Below, piece by piece: positions 6,486-9,693 of a DNA stretch of 9,693 nt. The notes under the pieces were generated by a model, which saw nothing but the letters and a program-made list of their open reading frames with translations, was not told where the DNA came from and made no database searches. How positions within the stretch are numbered: position 1 is the stretch's first letter; each line of letters starts with the position of its first letter. The position numbers were made by a program, and so were the translations under genes. The stretch is from Desulfobacteraceae bacterium (GTDB lineage Bacteria > Desulfobacterota > Desulfobacteria > Desulfobacterales > Desulfobacteraceae), in contig PIVQ01000235.1 of the NCBI GenBank assembly GCA_003354055.1, forward strand, positions 1 to 9,693, given 5' to 3'.

Positions 6486-7394
6486 ATGGAACTGCGCCAG
6501 CTTAAGACATTTAAGACCGTGGCGGATCAGGAGAGTTTTACAAAGGCAGCCGAAGCGCTGCATATGGCACAATCTTCTGTCTCCGCCCAGGTCAAGACCC
6601 TGGAGGAAGAATTGTCGGTGAGGTTATTTGACCGGATCGGCCGGCAGATCACCATTACAGAGGCGGGAAAAAGCCTGTACGATTATGCCAGACGTATGGC
6701 CGAAATGACCAAGGAGATCCGCTCAGAGGTGTCGGGCAAGGATAATGCCGAAGCCTGCGGCAGCCTCGTGGTCCGGGTGCCGGAGACGCTGGCATCGGTG
6801 TATATGCCCCATATCATACAAGAGTACCATCATATGCATCCCTGGATCCGCCTTGTATTTATGAATTGTTCCGATACCCGTCTCAAAGAAGAGCTCAATG
6901 CCGGCAAAATAGATATGGCCTTTCTCCTGTTCGAGGCAGTCACCTTTAAGGATATGAACGTTAACATGCTGGGCACAGAGCAACTCATCATGACGGCCGA
7001 CCCGGGCCACCATTTGGCTGATAAGAAAATGATCGCCTATGAAGACCTTGCAGGACAGACCCTGCTCCTGCCAAAAACCGACTGAAGTTATAGACGAACC
7101 ATCGAGCGGTCGCTCGAGAAACGAAATGTACAGCCGAAGATCATTGAATTTTCAAGCATTGCCAGCCTGAAAACCTGTTTAAAAAACGGGGTCGGGGTGA
7201 CGATCTGCCCGGAAAGGGCTGTGGTTAAAGAGTTGAGCCGGGATGAACTGATCGTATTGAACTGGGACCGGCATGGCATGGAGGTACCGATCCTCATGAT
7301 CTGGCACAGGGAAAAATGGTGTTCTTTCATGGTTAAGGATTTCATGGCCGTTGCAGAACAGGAAATAACCGGTAAGACCAATCAGATCTTTTAA
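6486..7394 (+). CDS. LysR-family regulator with in-frame UGA, probable selenoprotein
   Basis: Reading through a TGA at 7083-7085 gives 302 residues, the standard LysR length; stopping there gives a 199-residue stump. Residues 3-62 are the winged helix-turn-helix (SFTKAAEALHMAQSSVSAQV). Residues about 91-295 form the two-lobed effector domain. Residue 200 is the TGA in LLLPKTD-U-SYRRTIE; relatives carry Cys in this CSYR motif. The frame then stays open for 102 codons with conserved LysR features (IIEFSSIASLKTCLKNGVGV, ICPERAV). Cys231 and Cys241 could partner residue 200. A SECIS-like hairpin follows the TGA. The AAGGG before the ATG is well placed. The gene is divergent from the redox-protein gene, its likely target, and ends overlapping the convergent phzF-like stop. 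I recall an NCBI family named selenium metabolism-associated LysR, which may apply. Alternative: a pseudogene with a fresh nonsense mutation. Confidence 0.8.
7083..7085 (+). other. In-frame TGA, putative selenocysteine codon (Sec200)
   Basis: The TGA interrupts the LysR frame at codon 200. Upstream and downstream coding segments are in the same frame with no frameshift, and the position corresponds to a cysteine in LysR relatives with a CSYR motif. Sec/Cys exchange at a conserved cysteine is the usual signature of a selenoprotein. Confidence 0.72.
7095..7123 (+). promoter_or_regulatory. Candidate bacterial SECIS element
   Basis: Perfect 6-bp stem TCGAGC (7102-7107) with GCTCGA (7112-7117) around the loop GGTC (7108-7111), plus a 2-bp lower stem CG/CG (7095-7096 with 7122-7123) across an internal loop. 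The loop starts 22 nt after the TGA. Bacterial SECIS rules as generally used ask for a loop 16-37 nt from the UGA with a G in its first two positions; both hold. The apical GGUC also occurs in the E. coli fdhF element. The bulged U of the E. coli helix is not seen. Confidence 0.65.
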
Positions 7395-8200
7395 TCGTTG
7401 ATATAAATCCAGCCGTCCATATACTTGACCGCCCTGCCCCGGATGAACACCCGGTCCCTTTGTTCACCCCGGCCAAGCTCACAGGTAAGATCTCCGGACC
7501 GTGCCGAGACCTGCCGAGCAGAAAGCCGTTTTTTTCCAAGTCGGTCTGCCCAATAGGGAGTCAGGGTGGTATGGGCAGACCCGGTCACCGGATCTTCATC
7601 CACATCAATGCCGCAGCCAAACCACCTGGAGACAAAATCCACATCTGTTCCGGGAGCTGTGACGATCACCCCCCGAAGATCAAGCAATGCAAACTTTGAC
7701 CAGTCCGGGTTAAGCTTTCTGACCTGAGCCTCAGTTTCCATCACCACCAGATAATCTTCGGCAGCGTAAATTTCCCTAATTTCCCCAGTGTCGTCCAGAC
7801 ACAGACCTTCAACCAAGAGATCCGGACATTTGCATGGTTTGGGAGGTTGAAGCGGAAAATCCAGGCAAAATGCCTCCCCTTCCCTTATAACGGTCAGGGG
7901 GCCGGACCGACTGTTGAAATGAATGGGTCCGTCCACATTGAATTCCGTGGCCAGGACAAAAGCTGTCGCCAAAGTGGCATGGCCGCAGAGATCCACTTCC
8001 ACCCCGGGCGTAAACCATCGAAGGTCATAGGTGTTGGGGCCGGTTTTCACATAAAAGGCCGTTTCGGATAAATTATTTTCCTGGGCTATGGACTGGAGGG
8101 TGCTGTCCTTCAGCCAGTCAACCAGAGGGCAGACAGCCGCAGGATTCCCCTTGAATTGCTCCCGGGTGAAGGCATCAATCTGAAAAAGCTGCAGCTTCAT
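7391..8200 (-). CDS. PhzF-family isomerase/epimerase-like protein
   Basis: 269 residues, normal for the family. PhzF hallmarks are present: FKGNPAAVC (16-24), the catalytic glutamate Glu46 in ENNLSETAF, the Asp-Cys-Gly-His motif (DLCGHATLATAFVL, 70-83), and DPVTGSAHTTL (203-213) in the second half of the pseudo-symmetric diaminopimelate-epimerase fold. PhzF itself isomerises trans-2,3-dihydro-3-hydroxyanthranilate in phenazine synthesis, but most family members act on unknown substrates and no phenazine genes are near. The start ATG overlaps the TetR stop (ATGA), implying translational coupling in a two-gene operon. The stop overlaps the convergent LysR stop (TTAA at 7391-7394). Cytoplasmic, cofactor-free enzyme expected. 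Confidence 0.9.
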   Translation of the reverse strand: MKLQLFQIDAFTREQFKGNPAAVCPLVDWLKDSTLQSIAQENNLSETAFYVKTGPNTYDLRWFTPGVEVDLCGHATLATAFVLATEFNVDGPIHFNSRSGPLTVIREGEAFCLDFPLQPPKPCKCPDLLVEGLCLDDTGEIREIYAAEDYLVVMETEAQVRKLNPDWSKFALLDLRGVIVTAPGTDVDFVSRWFGCGIDVDEDPVTGSAHTTLTPYWADRLGKKRLSARQVSARSGDLTCELGRGEQRDRVFIRGRAVKYMDGWIYIND

Positions 8201-8814
8201 TTTTTTTCAATCAGGGCCAGAATCATGGATTCCACAATACTGCCGATCCGTTTCATATGGGTGATCCGCTCCTGCTCACTGCGGCCCGGATAATTTCTGA
8301 ACGCGATGAGAATACCGGAAAGACAGGAAAACAGTGTATGGGCGAAAATCCGTGCATTGTCTGCCACACCCAGTGTCTTGAATACGGTTTCAAAAAGATC
8401 CATGAGCCGTCTGCCAATCTCATTGAGCTGCTCCACCGCCCCCATTTCCTTGTTGCCGTGCAGGGCAAAATGGGTAATCATCCGCCATTCTGCGCTATGG
8501 GCAGTATAATAATCCAGAAAATAAGAGATACTTGTATCCAGAGCGGCATCCGGCTTCTGGTCAATCCGACTCTGGAGATCTTCAATGAACTCGCAGGCAT
8601 CCAGATAGGCAATCCTTGCGTAGAGTTCTTCCTGGGAGTTGAAATAGGTGTAGATAGAGGATTTCGCAATACCTGCGGTTTTGGCAATCTCCGACATACT
8701 GGCCCTGTCATAGGTTTTCTGGCCAAATACCTCCCGGGCCGCATCAATGATGATCAGCTGCCTCATTTTCCGCTCTTCTGCCTTAAGCCGGCTTAATGTA
8801 TCTTTTTTCTGCAT
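8197..8814 (-). CDS. TetR/AcrR-family transcriptional regulator
   Basis: 205 residues. Residues 20-66 are the TetR N-terminal helix-turn-helix (IIDAAREVFGQKTYDRASMS, EIAKTAGIAKSSIYTYF, then NSQEELYARI). The all-helical remainder would form the ligand and dimer domain; the ligand cannot be read from the sequence. The ATG has AGGA six nt upstream. It is divergent from a fatty acyl-CoA ligase and overlaps PhzF by ATGA, so it probably represses itself, phzF and the ligase from the shared intergenic region. By analogy with TetR regulators next to fatty-acid genes the ligand may be an acyl-CoA (inference). Confidence 0.9.
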   Translation of the reverse strand: MQKKDTLSRLKAEERKMRQLIIIDAAREVFGQKTYDRASMSEIAKTAGIAKSSIYTYFNSQEELYARIAYLDACEFIEDLQSRIDQKPDAALDTSISYFLDYYTAHSAEWRMITHFALHGNKEMGAVEQLNEIGRRLMDLFETVFKTLGVADNARIFAHTLFSCLSGILIAFRNYPGRSEQERITHMKRIGSIVESMILALIEKK

Positions 8815-8853
8815 GATTTCCTGTCAGATATTTTATTATTGATGAACTTTCTT

Positions 8854-8881
8854 AACATAAATTGCGATGATCGACAAGCAA
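8854..8881 (-). promoter_or_regulatory. Possible promoter of the tetR-phzF operon
   Basis: Minus strand TTGCTT (8881 to 8876), 16-bp spacer, TATGTT (8859 to 8854). It lies about 40 nt before the TetR ATG. The same DNA contains ATTGC-N12-GCAAT (8861-8882), which could serve as a regulator site. Both matches are moderate. Confidence 0.35.
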
Positions 8882-8884
8882 TGG

Positions 8885-8913
8885 TTGACACGCCGACCAC
8901 CGTTCGATATAGA
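8885..8913 (+). promoter_or_regulatory. Strong sigma-70 promoter of the acyl-CoA ligase gene
   Basis: TTGACA (8885-8890), exactly 17 bp, TATAGA (8908-8913). The start would be near 8920 with a leader of about 52 nt ending in AAGGAGG. The spacer contains part of TGGT-N10-ACCA (8882-8899), and TTC-N6-GAA (8903-8914) covers the -10; either could be an operator for the divergent TetR protein. Confidence 0.65.
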
Positions 8914-8971
8914 AACCACCAGACACACAATCATTTATGGTTTGATATTCTGTTGATAAAAAGGAGGTAAA

Positions 8972-9693
8972 ATGCCGAACAACCGCCCCTGGCTGGACTA
9001 TTACGCCAAAGTTCCCCATTCCGTTGACTACCCCAGGGCCACCATGTACGAATCGGTGATGCAGTCGGTGAACCGTGTGCCGGATAAAATTGCCTGGGAC
9101 TTCATGGGCACCCAGTGCAGCTACAGACAATTTTCCAGCCTCATTGACAAATGTGCCGATGCCCTGGCCGGTCTGGGTCTTAAAAGAGGAGATGCCATTA
9201 CCATTTCCATGCCCACCTCTCCCCAGGGTATTATCTGTTTTTATGCAGCCAACAAGCTCGGAGCTATTGCCTCCATGATCCACCCCCTCTCCACAGAGGC
9301 GGAAATTCAGTTTTATTTAACCCTGTCCAATTCAACCATGGCCCTGACCCTGGATGCCTTTTACGGGAAGTTTAAGGCCGTCATGGACAAAACCCCGTGC
9401 AAACGGCTGATTCTGACAAAAATCGGGGATTTTCTCTCCCCTGTTAAACGCTTTGGATTCTGGCTGACCAAAGGCCGGAAAATCCCCCCCGTGCCTGAAG
9501 ATGCCAGTGTATCCTTCTGGCAGGAGACCATGGCTCGCACCTGGCCCAAACAGCCCAAGGTAAAAACAGATCCGGATGATACGGCCGTCATCCTTTATTC
9601 CGGCGGAACCACAGGTAAACCCAAGGGCATCATGCTTTCCAATATGAATTTTATATCACAAGGCAAGATGGTGGCCACCTGGGGCAACCTGGA
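8972..9693 (+). CDS. AMP-dependent fatty acyl-CoA synthetase/ligase (N-terminal part)
   Basis: Open from the ATG at 8972 to the window end: 240 codons with no stop, so partial. Begins MPNNRPWLDYYAKVPHSVDY. The AMP-binding P-loop motif YSGGTTGKPKGIMLSN is at residues 209-224, and earlier parts match the family (TCSYRQFSS-like CSYRQFSSLI at 49-58, GLGLKRGDAITISMPTSP at 67-84, FYAANKLGAIASMIHPLS at 90-107). Such enzymes activate a carboxylic acid with ATP to an acyl-adenylate and then the CoA thioester; chain length cannot be judged without the C-terminus. The start is fixed by a perfect AAGGAGG five nt upstream. A near-consensus promoter and a divergent TetR gene suggest de-repression by an acid or acyl-CoA. 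Confidence 0.9.
   Translation, partial: MPNNRPWLDYYAKVPHSVDYPRATMYESVMQSVNRVPDKIAWDFMGTQCSYRQFSSLIDKCADALAGLGLKRGDAITISMPTSPQGIICFYAANKLGAIASMIHPLSTEAEIQFYLTLSNSTMALTLDAFYGKFKAVMDKTPCKRLILTKIGDFLSPVKRFGFWLTKGRKIPPVPEDASVSFWQETMARTWPKQPKVKTDPDDTAVILYSGGTTGKPKGIMLSNMNFISQGKMVATWGNL

Noticed and set aside
7088..7381. 97-codon minus-strand frame covering the LysR 3' half
   Set aside because: Antisense shadow of the conserved LysR C-terminal coding segment; no family resemblance.
7197..7394. Separate small gene starting at GTG 7197
   Set aside because: It is in the same frame as the LysR gene and encodes the conserved end of its effector domain; no ribosome site precedes the GTG.
8257..8796. 179-codon open frame on the plus strand
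   Set aside because: Antisense to the TetR gene, which has clear domain similarity; the product is not recognisable.
8852..9283. 143-codon open frame on the minus strand
   Set aside because: Antisense to the acyl-CoA ligase start and covering its promoter; no ribosome site or recognisable protein.

Overview
The window looks like a chromosomal segment of a Gram-negative anaerobe, most likely a sulfate-reducing member of Desulfobacterota (Desulfobacteraceae-like). This is judged from gene style only: a FecR-RTX secreted protein, a geranylgeranyl-reductase-family flavoprotein, a C-GCAxxG-C-C redox protein, fatty acyl-CoA ligase genes, a sigma-54 promoter in front of PII, and apparent selenocysteine use. 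No rRNA, tRNA, CRISPR array, transposase or phage gene is visible.

Layout. (1) 1-117, minus: the first 39 codons of a nitrogen-regulatory PII protein, with a consensus sigma-54 promoter at 168-183 and a perfect 15-bp inverted repeat at 265-314 at enhancer-like distance. (2) 498-2852, minus: a 784-residue FecR-domain/RTX protein with a strong terminator at 432-465. (3) 2955-4043, minus: a geranylgeranyl reductase-family flavoprotein. (4) 4216-5271, plus: a TPR protein, convergent with (5) a small membrane-anchored protein of unknown function at 5274-5714, minus. (6) 5885-6352, minus: a C-GCAxxG-C-C redox protein, divergent from (7) a LysR-type regulator at 6486-7394, plus. (8) 7391-8200, minus: a PhzF-family protein, co-transcribed with (9) a TetR regulator at 8197-8814, minus. 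The TetR gene is divergent from (10) the start of an AMP-binding fatty acyl-CoA ligase at 8972 to the window end, plus.

The most striking feature is the LysR gene. A simple ORF call stops at an in-frame TGA at 7083-7085 after 199 codons. The same frame continues without another stop for 102 more codons and encodes a textbook LysR C-terminus, giving a canonical 302-residue protein. The TGA sits where related LysR proteins carry cysteine (a CSYR-like motif; here U-S-Y-R). It is followed by a perfect 6-bp hairpin with a GGTC loop starting 22 nt after the TGA, which fits the rules for a bacterial SECIS element. The best reading is a selenocysteine-containing transcription factor whose Sec200 lies near the position of the peroxidatic Cys199 of OxyR. 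It is divergent from a multi-cysteine redox protein, with a TTTAA-N3-TTAAA LysR-box candidate between them, suggesting a selenium- or redox-responsive switch. A recent nonsense mutation is the main alternative.

The right-hand part forms a second regulatory unit. TetR and PhzF overlap by ATGA and are likely translationally coupled. The divergent acyl-CoA ligase has a near-consensus promoter in the shared intergenic region, where TetR probably binds.
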